From: JBOHNM01 sp050730675
Lineage (GTDB): Bacteria; Planctomycetota; Phycisphaerae; Phycisphaerales; UBA1924
Direction of reading: 5' to 3'
Assembly (NCBI GenBank): GCA_050730675.1
Contig: JBOHNM010000008.1
Location: 1 to 51,471, forward strand
Length of the DNA: 51,471 bases
Shown here: in pieces, positions 9,062-16,565 of the stretch
How the letters are laid out: the number at the start of each line of letters is the position of its first letter
Numbering within the stretch: position 1 is the first letter of the stretch
Translations under genes and position numbers: made by a program
Notes under the pieces: model-generated
What the model was told of the DNA's origin: nothing
The model's database searches: none
What the model saw: the letters and a program-made list of their open reading frames with translations, nothing else

Positions 9062-10057
9062 ATGAAGCTCATCCGCTCGTTGGCTGTCGTGTTGTCGCTC
9101 GCGGCCCCCGCCCTGGCCGCCCCGCCGGAGTTCCACACCCAGGTCGCCGCGGGCACCCCGCTGCTGTGGTACAAGTTCAATGAGACCGGCGACGCCGGCA
9201 TCTTTGTGAACTCCGGCTCGCTGGGCGTGAACTTCAACATGGATATCCCTGCGGGCGTCGCCACCGACGTCACCACCATCGGGGGCGATCCGGGCGTCCG
9301 GTTCGACGGCTCGGCGGGGCAGTTCCTGATCTCCGATGCGGTGGCACCAGCTTCGCTCACAGGCGACCCCACGTTCTCGTGCGAGACCATCGTGAAGGTC
9401 ACCTCCAACACGACCACGTTCTTCGGCTACCCGCCGTTCCTGCACTGGGGCGCCCCGACAACTGGCCAATCGGTCTACTTCAGCCTGCACCTCTACTCGG
9501 CGAGCAAGCCGTACGTCGGCTTCTACAACGGCGGGCTCCGCGCCGTCTGCGACCAGCCCCTGAGCCAGTTCGTCCACATCGTCTGGACGCACCAGGGCGG
9601 CGGCGGCCAGTGGGGCGGCTCATCGCTCTACATCAACGGCCGCCTGGTGCCGCTGGAGCACGATGATGTGCTCATCGGCGCCCCGAACATCAACGTCACC
9701 TCCACTCAGTTCCGCGTGAACGCCGCGACCGACGGCCAGCGCCGCTTCGCCGGCGTCATGGACGAGCTGGCGCTCTACGACCGCGTGCTGACACAGGCCG
9801 AGGTGACCGCCCACGCCAGCACGCTGACGCTTCCCAAGTGCTCCGCCGACGTCGCCAACCTCGGCGGCTCCGCGGCGTGCGCGGGCGACGGCTCGATCAC
9901 CGCCGACGACCTGATCGTTTTCCTCGGCGCCTTCTTCGGCGGCAACCTGCAGGTGGCGGACATCGCCGCCCTCGGCGGCAGCCTCGTTCCCGACGGTCAG
10001 CTCACGGCCGACGACATCATCGCGTTTTTGAGCGTGTTCTTTGCCGGGTGTGCGTAA
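9062..10057 (+). CDS. Secreted LamG/concanavalin-like domain protein with GC-type dockerin tail
   Basis: The start is ATG 9062 with AAGGGAG at 9051-9057. The 331-residue protein has a signal peptide (about 1-19, PALAA). A LamG-like jelly-roll domain follows (about 30-250): LLWYKFNETGDAG, GVRFDGSAGQFL, FVHIVWTHQGGGG, SSLYINGRLVP and FAGVMDELALYDRVLTQAEV are the usual landmarks, including the closing 'G.(M/I)DE(L/V).(L/I)Y.R.L...E' motif. The GC-type dockerin tail (260-331) ends FFAGCA. The lectin-like domain probably binds a polysaccharide. No catalytic domain is present. Confidence 0.88.
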   Translation: MKLIRSLAVVLSLAAPALAAPPEFHTQVAAGTPLLWYKFNETGDAGIFVNSGSLGVNFNMDIPAGVATDVTTIGGDPGVRFDGSAGQFLISDAVAPASLTGDPTFSCETIVKVTSNTTTFFGYPPFLHWGAPTTGQSVYFSLHLYSASKPYVGFYNGGLRAVCDQPLSQFVHIVWTHQGGGGQWGGSSLYINGRLVPLEHDDVLIGAPNINVTSTQFRVNAATDGQRRFAGVMDELALYDRVLTQAEVTAHASTLTLPKCSADVANLGGSAACAGDGSITADDLIVFLGAFFGGNLQVADIAALGGSLVPDGQLTADDIIAFLSVFFAGCA

Positions 10058-10115
10058 CACGGCGTCGGACAAGCCCTTCGACGGGGATCCCTTGCGTCTG
10101 CGTAGCTGCCCCCCG

Positions 10116-10325
10116 CTAGAGCCGCGGCAGGACAATCGCTGCGAACCCGATCATCGCTGCGCCAATGGCGATCTGAACAATCCCCAGCACGCGGGCGCCG
10201 TTGGGAGTAGCCATGCCCGTGCGTTTTTTCAGCGCCGCAGGGGCCATCCCGCTCGATGCCGCCCACAATGCCGATAACCCTGAGAGGACGATCAGCCCAC
10301 CGATTCCGTAGCAAATCAGGTCCAT
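10116..10325 (-). CDS. Small two-helix membrane protein
   Basis: A 69-residue protein with two predicted membrane helices (about 4-28 and 47-67) joined by a short basic loop (ALKKRTGMATPNGAR). The start has AAGGA at 10333-10337, seven bases upstream on the minus strand. It lies downstream of the transketolase gene, beyond a strong terminator, so it probably has its own promoter or gets only read-through. I do not recognise the family. The ribosome site and helix pattern make it a likely real gene. Confidence 0.6.
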   Translation of the reverse strand: MDLICYGIGGLIVLSGLSALWAASSGMAPAALKKRTGMATPNGARVLGIVQIAIGAAMIGFAAIVLPRL

Positions 10326-10343
10326 GCGTGTGTCCTTCGTGCA

Positions 10344-10373
10344 AGAAAACGCCCCGCGAAATCGCGGGGCGTT
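10344..10373 (-). terminator. Rho-independent terminator of the transketolase gene
   Basis: An 11-bp perfect stem (10348-10358 with 10363-10373) with a 4-nt loop, followed on the minus strand by a T-run (GTTTTCTT). It lies 31 bp past the transketolase stop. Confidence 0.9.
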
Positions 10374-10404
10374 GAGGATACCAGGTGGGAGGACGCGAGC
10401 AGCT

Positions 10405-12372
10405 TCACGCCACCTGCAGCAGCTTCATCGTCTGCTTGACGATGTCGTCTGACGAGAGGCCGCACATCTTGAGGACTTCCTCGGCGGTGCGGGCGCTCTT
10501 GGGGATGCGCTTGACGAACATCTGCTGGAGGGTGAAGGCGTCGCCCGAGGAGGTGAGGGCGTCGGCGACGGCCGAGCCGATGCCGCCGCCGTAGTTATCC
10601 TCGATGGTGACGATGTGCCAGTTGTTCTGGTTGGCGATGTCGAGCAGGGCGTCGGTATCGAACGGCAGCGAGTAGAGGTCTACAAGTGTGGCGCTGACGC
10701 CGGCCTTGTCGAGGACGTCCAGGGCCTTGTTGGCCTCGTGGACCATCGCGCCGGCGGCGACGAGCAGGACGTCGCGGCCCTCGGAGAGGACCTCGAAGCC
10801 GCCGAGGTTGAAGGCGGTCTGATCGGAGTAGATGAACTCGGTCTCGTTGCGGAGGGTGCGCATGTAGCAGACGCCCTCGTACTCGGCCATGGCGTGCGTC
10901 AGGGCGTAGGCGGCGTAGGCATCGGCGGGCTGGAGGACGTAGACACCGGGGTTGCCGCGGTGGTCGCGCATCGTGCTGAAGGAGCGGAACCAGGAGATGT
11001 CGGGGAGGGACATCTGGCTGGGGCCGTCGGCGGCGAGGGTGATGCCGGCGTGGCTGCCGACGAGCTTGATGTTGGCGCCGCCGTTGATGGCCATCTCGAT
11101 CTGGTCGTAGGCGCGGGTGTGGAATTTGGCGAAGGTGGAGATGAACGGGACCTTGCCGGCGGCGGCGAGTCCGGCGCCGACGGAGACCATGTTCTGCTCG
11201 GCGATCTTGCACTCAAAGAAGCGGTTGGCGAGGGTCGCGTCCTTCTTGAACATGTCGGCGTAGGTGGAGTTGGAGACGTCGGCGTCGAGGGCGACGACGC
11301 GGTCGTTGATCTGGCCCAGGGCGCGGAGGGCGATGCCGTAGGCGCGGCGGGTGGCCATCTTGCCCGACTGGACCGCGGTGGCCATGTCGAACTTCTTGGC
11401 GATCTCGGCCAGGGGGACCATGTCGCCCTGCTTGATATCGCGGGGCTTGGCCTCGGCGGGGGGCTGGATCTCGAAAGAATCGCTGGAGACGAGCGAGCTG
11501 GTGAGCTGGACGCGCTTCTCGTCGAGCTCGGCGATGGCCTTGTTGAGAGCGTCGCCGGTGGCGGGCTTGCCGTGCCAGCCGGCGCCGTGCATGCTGGCGG
11601 CGCCCCAGCCCTTCTCGGTGCGGGCGACGACGGCGAGGGGCTGGCCCCAGGTGCCGCTGTTCTTGGCGAACTCGTCGAAGGCGGCTTTGATCTGCTTGGG
11701 GTCGTGGCCGTTGATGTCCACAACCTTGAAGCCGTAGGCCTCGAGTTTCTTGGTGATGGTGTCGGCGGACTGCTGCTTGCTGACGCGGTCGGCCTGGCCG
11801 AAGTCGTTGCAGTTGAAGATGGGCAGGACGTTGGTGAGCTTGCGGTCCATCATGTAGTCGAGGGCCTCGGCGATCTGTCCCTCGCGCGACTCGCCGTCGC
11901 CGATGATGCAGTAGATGCGCTTGTCAAGGCCGTCGAGCTTGGCGGCCTCGCCGAGGCCGGCGGCGACCGAGAGGCCCTGGCCAAGCGAGCCGGTGGCGGC
12001 GTCGAAGAAGGGAAACCCTTCCATGGGGTTCGGGTGGCCGTCAACCTCGCTGTCGGCCTCGCGGAGCTTCATGGCGTCTTCGACGGTCATGGGGCGGCGC
12101 TTGGCGGGGTCCTTGCCGATCATGACGCCGAGCTTGGCGCAGGCGGCGTAGACGATGGGACAAGCGTGGCCCTCGGAGAGGACCAGGCGATCGGAGGTCG
12201 GGTAGTCGGGGTACTCCGGCGACCAGCGCATCGTGTTGAACATCAGCACGGTGACGATGTGGCCGAGCGACATGGAAGTAGTGGGATGTCCGCTGCCGGC
12301 GGCGGCGGTCATTTCCAGCGCGAGACGATCGAGTTCAATGGCCTGAGCGTGAACCGCGGCTTCGAAGGACAT
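10405..12372 (-). CDS. tkt: Transketolase
   Basis: A 655-residue cytoplasmic enzyme that moves two-carbon ketol units between sugar phosphates (pentose phosphate pathway), using thiamine diphosphate and Mg2+. The N-terminal TPP domain has SGHPTTSMSLGHI and the cofactor motif GDGESREGQIAEAL, with the metal-ligand Asn/Asp further on (NCNDFGQ). The pyrimidine-binding domain has KIAEQNMVSVGAGLA with the catalytic Glu, followed by SHAGITLAADGPSQMSLPDI. The C-terminal transketolase domain follows (VVDLYSLPFDTDALL). Length is normal. The middle and C-terminal motifs resemble the animal/archaeal-type transketolases more than the E. coli TktA type. AAAGGA lies 10 nt before ATG 12372. It is transcribed away from dnaN. 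Confidence 0.95.
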   Translation of the reverse strand: MSFEAAVHAQAIELDRLALEMTAAAGSGHPTTSMSLGHIVTVLMFNTMRWSPEYPDYPTSDRLVLSEGHACPIVYAACAKLGVMIGKDPAKRRPMTVEDAMKLREADSEVDGHPNPMEGFPFFDAATGSLGQGLSVAAGLGEAAKLDGLDKRIYCIIGDGESREGQIAEALDYMMDRKLTNVLPIFNCNDFGQADRVSKQQSADTITKKLEAYGFKVVDINGHDPKQIKAAFDEFAKNSGTWGQPLAVVARTEKGWGAASMHGAGWHGKPATGDALNKAIAELDEKRVQLTSSLVSSDSFEIQPPAEAKPRDIKQGDMVPLAEIAKKFDMATAVQSGKMATRRAYGIALRALGQINDRVVALDADVSNSTYADMFKKDATLANRFFECKIAEQNMVSVGAGLAAAGKVPFISTFAKFHTRAYDQIEMAINGGANIKLVGSHAGITLAADGPSQMSLPDISWFRSFSTMRDHRGNPGVYVLQPADAYAAYALTHAMAEYEGVCYMRTLRNETEFIYSDQTAFNLGGFEVLSEGRDVLLVAAGAMVHEANKALDVLDKAGVSATLVDLYSLPFDTDALLDIANQNNWHIVTIEDNYGGGIGSAVADALTSSGDAFTLQQMFVKRIPKSARTAEEVLKMCGLSSDDIVKQTMKLLQVA

Positions 12373-12709
12373 GTCGGATCCATCCTTTCATGGGCGCTGC
12401 CGCGCGGAGGCGCGGGGCGGGGAGTCGGGGTCGAACTGTGAGCCAACACTGACCGCGCGGACCCCAAACAGGCCCCGCTCGCTGGCACACGGTTTGCCAC
12501 GGACCGACCGTAGCTGCGGGAGTATCGCCAGCCCGGCCCGTCCGGGCAAGGGTCGGGGGGGCGAAAAGTGCTTGGGGACGAGTTGGGGGTGGATGATCGG
12601 TTCCCGTGTGCGGGTAGGCGCGGGGCACGGAAACGACAGCGAATCACGCTCCGGCAGGGGGTGCGCGATACACTGGCGCTGTTCGATTTCTATTCGTGAG
12701 AGAAGCCCT
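12373..12709. other. Divergent intergenic region between tkt and dnaN
   Basis: 337 bp without a convincing gene. It must hold both divergent promoters. Apart from the AAAGGA ribosome site of tkt near 12390, no clear -35/-10 pair, operator or hairpin was picked out. Confidence 0.4.
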
Positions 12710-13900
12710 ATGAAGGTCATTTGCGATCGTGCGGCGTTGCTCCAAGCGGTGAATCTCGTGGCGGCGGTGGTGCCGCAGCGGAGCCCGAGTCCGGCGCTGT
12801 CGTGTCTGAAATTGACGGCGTCCAAGCACGCCGGGGCGGGTGTGGTGACGCTGCTGGGGACCGACGCCGAGACGTCGGTGAGCCTGAACCTGACGCAGGT
12901 GGACGTGACGCAGCCCGGGACGGTGAGCGTGCCGGCGCACAAGCTGCAACAGGTGGTCAGTGCTGTGGACGAGTCGGACAGCACGATTACGCTGGAGCTT
13001 GAGGGCGAGGTCTGCCACATCAAGGGGAGCCACACGCGGTTCAAAATCTTCACGCAGCCGGCGGGGGATTTCCCGCCGATCCCCGACTTTCCGACCGGGA
13101 CGGTCGCCGCGGCGGCGCGGGCGACGTTCAGCCACACGGCCGGTGCGCTGCTGCGGCTGATCTCAACGACGGTGTTCGCGACGGCAAAGGAGACCTCGCG
13201 GTACGCAATCAACGGCGTGCTGCTCAAGCGCGACGGCAAGAAGCTGGAGATGGTGGCGACCGATGGACGGCGGCTGGCGCTGGCGCGGTCGACGATCAAG
13301 GGCGGGTCCGAGGGCGGGCCGCTGTCGTGCATCGTGCCGACCAAGGCGCTGAACCTGTTCACGCGGCTGGTGCACGACCCGGAGGGGCCGGTGCGTCTGG
13401 CGATCACCGAGAACCGGATCTTCTTCGCGTTCGACGAAGCGAGCGACAGCAAGAAGGATGAGGCGAAGACGCCACGGGCGGTACTGAGCAGCGCGCTGGT
13501 CGAAGGCGCGTTCCCTCCATATGAGGACGTGATCCCCAAGGACTGCGACAAGCGGATGACGACCGGCCGCGAGGACCTGGCGCGGGCGGTGCGGCAGGCG
13601 GGCATTCTCACCAACGAAGAATCTCGCGGGGTGCGGATGAACTTCGACGCCAAAGCCAAGCGCTTGCGATTGAGCAGCCGCGCGCCGGAGATGGGCGAGA
13701 GCGAAGTGGACCTGGCGCTGACGGGGTACGAGGGGGAAAACCTGGAGATCTCGTTCAACCCGCAGTACATCGGCGATGCGCTCAAAGCGGTCGGCGATGC
13801 CGAGGTGATCATGGAGCTGAAGGCGCCGAACAAGCCGGGCGTGCTGAAGGCTGGGACGGAGTTTGTGTACGTGGTGATGCCGGTCAGCCTGCCGACGTGA
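12710..13900 (+). CDS. dnaN: DNA polymerase III beta subunit (sliding clamp)
   Basis: A 396-residue clamp that encircles DNA and tethers DNA polymerase III. ATG 12710 gives the typical beginning MKVICDRAALLQAVNLVAAVVPQR. Landmarks are GTDAETSVSLNL, the domain-2 region (RYAINGVLLKRDGKKLEMVATDGRRLALA) and the conserved terminal strand YVVMPVSLPT. Three clamp folds fit the length; a lysine/acid-rich loop (EASDSKKDEAKTPRA) in the second half is a modest insertion. The ribosome site is weak (GAGAGAAG). It is not next to dnaA or gyrB, unlike the classic origin order. Confidence 0.95.
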   Translation: MKVICDRAALLQAVNLVAAVVPQRSPSPALSCLKLTASKHAGAGVVTLLGTDAETSVSLNLTQVDVTQPGTVSVPAHKLQQVVSAVDESDSTITLELEGEVCHIKGSHTRFKIFTQPAGDFPPIPDFPTGTVAAAARATFSHTAGALLRLISTTVFATAKETSRYAINGVLLKRDGKKLEMVATDGRRLALARSTIKGGSEGGPLSCIVPTKALNLFTRLVHDPEGPVRLAITENRIFFAFDEASDSKKDEAKTPRAVLSSALVEGAFPPYEDVIPKDCDKRMTTGREDLARAVRQAGILTNEESRGVRMNFDAKAKRLRLSSRAPEMGESEVDLALTGYEGENLEISFNPQYIGDALKAVGDAEVIMELKAPNKPGVLKAGTEFVYVVMPVSLPT

Positions 13901-13970
13901 GCGTTCGGTGTCGAGGGTTGTTGAGGGCTCGTGGCGATGCTGGTGGTTGAGGTGGGTGCGCGAAACATGC

Positions 13971-13976
13971 AAGGAG
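13971..13976 (+). promoter_or_regulatory. Ribosome binding site that fixes a GTG start
   Basis: AAGGAG lies 7 nt before GTG 13984 and supports the GTG as initiator of the SnoaL-like protein. Confidence 0.8.
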
Positions 13977-13983
13977 CGGACCT

Positions 13984-14442
13984 GTGGCCAAGAAGAAGAC
14001 CAAGAGCAAACCCGCGAAGAAGCCTGGCGCCAAAAAGGACAAGACTCCGAAGGCCGCCCCGACGACAACGATGATCAAGACGGGCAAGGGTCCGTCGCCG
14101 CGCGAGGTGGGCGAGCGGCTGGTGGCGCTGGCCAACGCGGGGAAGATCCAGCAAGTCGAGGACGAGTTGTGGTCGCCAAATATTGTGTCGATCGAGGGGT
14201 TCGGCCAGGCGTTCCACGGGCGCAAAGCGGTGGAGGCGAAGAATCGCGGGTGGTACGACCAGAATGATGTCGCGGGATTCGCGGCCGAGGGGCCGTTCGT
14301 TGGCGCGACGGGCTTTGCCATCAAGATGAAGATCCAGGTGCGCGAGAAGGCGACGGGCAAGATCACCGACATGAATGAGATCGGGGTCTACACCGTGCTG
14401 AACGGGAAGATCGTGCAGGAAGAGTTCATGTACGGCGCGTGA
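13984..14442 (+). CDS. SnoaL/NTF2-like domain protein with a lysine-rich tail
   Basis: 152 residues from a GTG start. Residues 2-26 are a Lys/Pro/Ala tail (KKKTKSKPAKKPGAKK). The rest fits a SnoaL/ketosteroid-isomerase-like NTF2 fold: GERLVALANAGKIQQVEDELWSP, a 'VSIEG...FHGRKAVEAKNRGWYD' segment and a final 'VYTVLNGKIVQEEFMYGA' strand. In this fold family such single-domain proteins are small-molecule binders or enzymes; no catalytic residues can be assigned here. The basic tail might bind nucleic acid. It follows dnaN by 83 bp on the same strand and may be co-transcribed. Confidence 0.8.
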   Translation: MAKKKTKSKPAKKPGAKKDKTPKAAPTTTMIKTGKGPSPREVGERLVALANAGKIQQVEDELWSPNIVSIEGFGQAFHGRKAVEAKNRGWYDQNDVAGFAAEGPFVGATGFAIKMKIQVREKATGKITDMNEIGVYTVLNGKIVQEEFMYGA

Positions 14443-14457
14443 GTAGTCCAAGAACGA

Positions 14458-14489
14458 GCAGGGCCGAAGCCATAAGGCCCCGGCCCTGC
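14458..14489. terminator. Hairpin between convergent genes
   Basis: A 9-bp stem (GCAGGGCCG at 14458-14466 with 14481-14489) and a 14-nt loop lie between the ends of the SnoaL-like (+) and PhoX-like (-) genes. It could serve both directions; the U-tract is weak on either strand. Confidence 0.6.
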
Positions 14490-14520
14490 CGATCTCACCC
14501 GTGCATACGGACAATTGGAT

Positions 14521-16197
14521 TCAGCGGCGGCGACGCGCGACCGCAAGGCCGGCCAAACCCATCAGCGCTGCCGCGCCGGGGGTGGGGACGGTCTGAGGGA
14601 TGTACAAAGCCATCACCTGCCCACCCTGCACAAGCTCGCCGCCCATGCCGGTGGTGTAGTGGGCCTGCATGTCGAGCAGGAACCAGCCGGGACCGAGGAG
14701 GTCCCAGGCGTCGATGATGCCGGAGGTCTCCTCGTCCTGCGTGAGGAAGTTTGCGCCGCCCACGAGGAATCGGCTGGCGTCGGGGATGCCGATCTCGGTC
14801 ATACGGTCGGCGGCCAGGTCGTACAGCCACACGCGGCCGAGGCGGGCGTTGTCGCCCACGTCCTCCTGGACGAGGATGAAGTCGCCGTTGTGTGAGAAGC
14901 AGAGGTTGTCCATCATGCGGATGTCTGTCGCGCCGGTGGCCGAGAAGACACCGCCGGCGAGGGAGGCGGTGTTGGTGCCGTCGGCGAGCAGGGTGACGTT
15001 CCCGCCGGCGGTGGGATTGGTGATACTGTTGAAGTCCATGCTCCACAGACGTGAGTTGCCTGTCAAGCTATCGGTGGTGGCGAAGACGAACTGATTGGGA
15101 CGAGCCGGGTTGAAGGCGCCGTCCTCGGGGCGGAGGAAGTTCATCTGGCCCTGTGAGTCCAGGAGTTGGAGCTGCGCGCCCGTGGTGTTCTGCGGATTGG
15201 GGACGTTCAGGAGGCTGAACGGGGCGCTGGGGCGCGGGCCGCTGCCGGCATTGCCGAGCAGGTTGGTGCGGTCCTCGACGTTCTGGCCGGAGCCATTGAC
15301 GGTGGTGCCGGTCATGGTCACGGCGTAAAGGTTGCCGTTGGCCAGGCCGGCTCGCTCGATCGCGTTGCCCGTCGTCTGACGCTCGCCGACGTAGACGTAG
15401 AGATTGCCGGGCGTCGAATCGTCGAGGCCGATGACCACGGTGTTGCGCTGGGCGACGGGGCTGGCGACGGCGTTCTCCCAGGACATGCGGCCGAGCCATG
15501 GGAGCTGGTAGCTGGCGCCCGCCTCGGGGCCGGTGGCGATGTGCGCCATGGCGCGGCCCTCGGCACCGGACTCCTCGCCGTTGAGCAGGATGCGGGCGTC
15601 GGTGCCGTAGGTGGTGTTGGTCACGGGGTCGGTCCACAGATAGGCGCCGGGAGCGGCGAGGTCTGCCGAGCAGAACCGGCTGAACGACTGCGCGGTCGGC
15701 AGCGGGTTGGAGGCGTTGTAGGTCGTGTAAGAACCAGCGCTGTAGAGGTTGATTGAGTTGTCGGCGTCGCGTCCGCCGACCACCTGCATGAAGTTGGCGC
15801 CGGGCGTGCCGTTGATGACCCAGCGGCTGACGAAGGCGCCGGTGTTGCCGGCGGCGCGGGCGATGCCCTCGGCGTTGCCGATCTCGTGGTTCATCAGCAG
15901 GGTGAATGTGCCGTCGTCGTTGTTGAAGGCGCCCAGGCCGTCGGGGACACCGACCAAGCGGTAGCTCTGGCCCGCGATTGGTTGGTTGGTGACGGGATCG
16001 AGCCGCGTGTAGAGCTCGTTGGGGGTTGAGTTGCCGTTGCCGTTGGAGATAAGCGAACGGAAGATGACGCCGGAGGCGGGGTCGGACGGGACCATGTACG
16101 ATGACTGCTGGGTGCTGGGGCCGGTCTGCTGGGCCGCTGCACCTGCGGCGAGGACCAAGGCAGCGATACAGACATTGGAAAGGGAACGACGGTTCAT
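14521..16197 (-). CDS. PhoX/DUF839-like secreted protein with PEP-CTERM-like tail
   Basis: 558 residues from ATG 16197, with GAGGAG (complement of 16204-16209) before it. The signal peptide is residues 1-22 (ALVLAAGAAAQ). The body has features of PhoX/DUF839 beta-propeller proteins: LLMNHEIGNAEGIARA, ILLNGEESGAEGRAMAH, YQLPWLGRMSWENAVASP, VVIGLDDSTPGNLYVYVGER and FILVQEDVGDNARLGRVWLY. The Glu-rich metal-ligand style motifs (NHE, NGEES, QED) fit a calcium/iron phosphatase-type site, but activity is not proven. The C-terminus VPTPGAAALMGLAGLAVARRRR is a PEP-CTERM-like sorting tail (motif, hydrophobic stretch, Arg cluster), so the mature protein is probably handed to an exosortase-type system. 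Confidence 0.8.
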   Translation of the reverse strand: MNRRSLSNVCIAALVLAAGAAAQQTGPSTQQSSYMVPSDPASGVIFRSLISNGNGNSTPNELYTRLDPVTNQPIAGQSYRLVGVPDGLGAFNNDDGTFTLLMNHEIGNAEGIARAAGNTGAFVSRWVINGTPGANFMQVVGGRDADNSINLYSAGSYTTYNASNPLPTAQSFSRFCSADLAAPGAYLWTDPVTNTTYGTDARILLNGEESGAEGRAMAHIATGPEAGASYQLPWLGRMSWENAVASPVAQRNTVVIGLDDSTPGNLYVYVGERQTTGNAIERAGLANGNLYAVTMTGTTVNGSGQNVEDRTNLLGNAGSGPRPSAPFSLLNVPNPQNTTGAQLQLLDSQGQMNFLRPEDGAFNPARPNQFVFATTDSLTGNSRLWSMDFNSITNPTAGGNVTLLADGTNTASLAGGVFSATGATDIRMMDNLCFSHNGDFILVQEDVGDNARLGRVWLYDLAADRMTEIGIPDASRFLVGGANFLTQDEETSGIIDAWDLLGPGWFLLDMQAHYTTGMGGELVQGGQVMALYIPQTVPTPGAAALMGLAGLAVARRRR

Positions 16198-16565
16198 GGA
16201 CTTCTCCTCATGGGTCGCGCCGGAGCGCGTGACCTCCCGCCGCGCGATCCGATCACGGATCGCTCGCTCGCTGGCGTGGACCATGGGTGCATGGGCCGAT
16301 CGCTCGGCCGCTCGTGCTTGCACGGATGGCGCCACTCAACGCAACGGTTTGCCGACGGGTTCTTCCGACGTACGGACCATAACCGACACGGCGCAAAATG
16401 GAAGGCCGGGAATGTCAAGCTCGCGCCAAGTCCTCGTAAAGACGCGGGCTTGGCGCTCGTGCATTCTTCACGAATCAATGCAGACATTTTTGTGGATGAG
16501 GGTGTACCTTGAGCGGTCCACCGCGGCCGCGCCGGCAGCGGGGCGATTCCCGAAGGAGATCGTCG
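16198..16565. other. Divergent intergenic region, with a hairpin in the + leader
   Basis: 368 bp without a gene between the PhoX-like (-) and TIGR03118-like (+) genes. It holds the PhoX-like ribosome site at 16204-16209. An 8-bp perfect inverted repeat (GCGCCAAG at 16423-16430 with CTTGGCGC at 16449-16456, 18-nt spacer) precedes a less G+C-rich stretch around 16461-16500. No clear promoter hexamers were recognised. Confidence 0.4.

Noticed and set aside
12388..14514. 708-codon minus-strand frame over dnaN and the SnoaL-like gene
   Set aside because: Dense Ser/Arg/Pro composition and full overlap with dnaN, which has unmistakable motifs.
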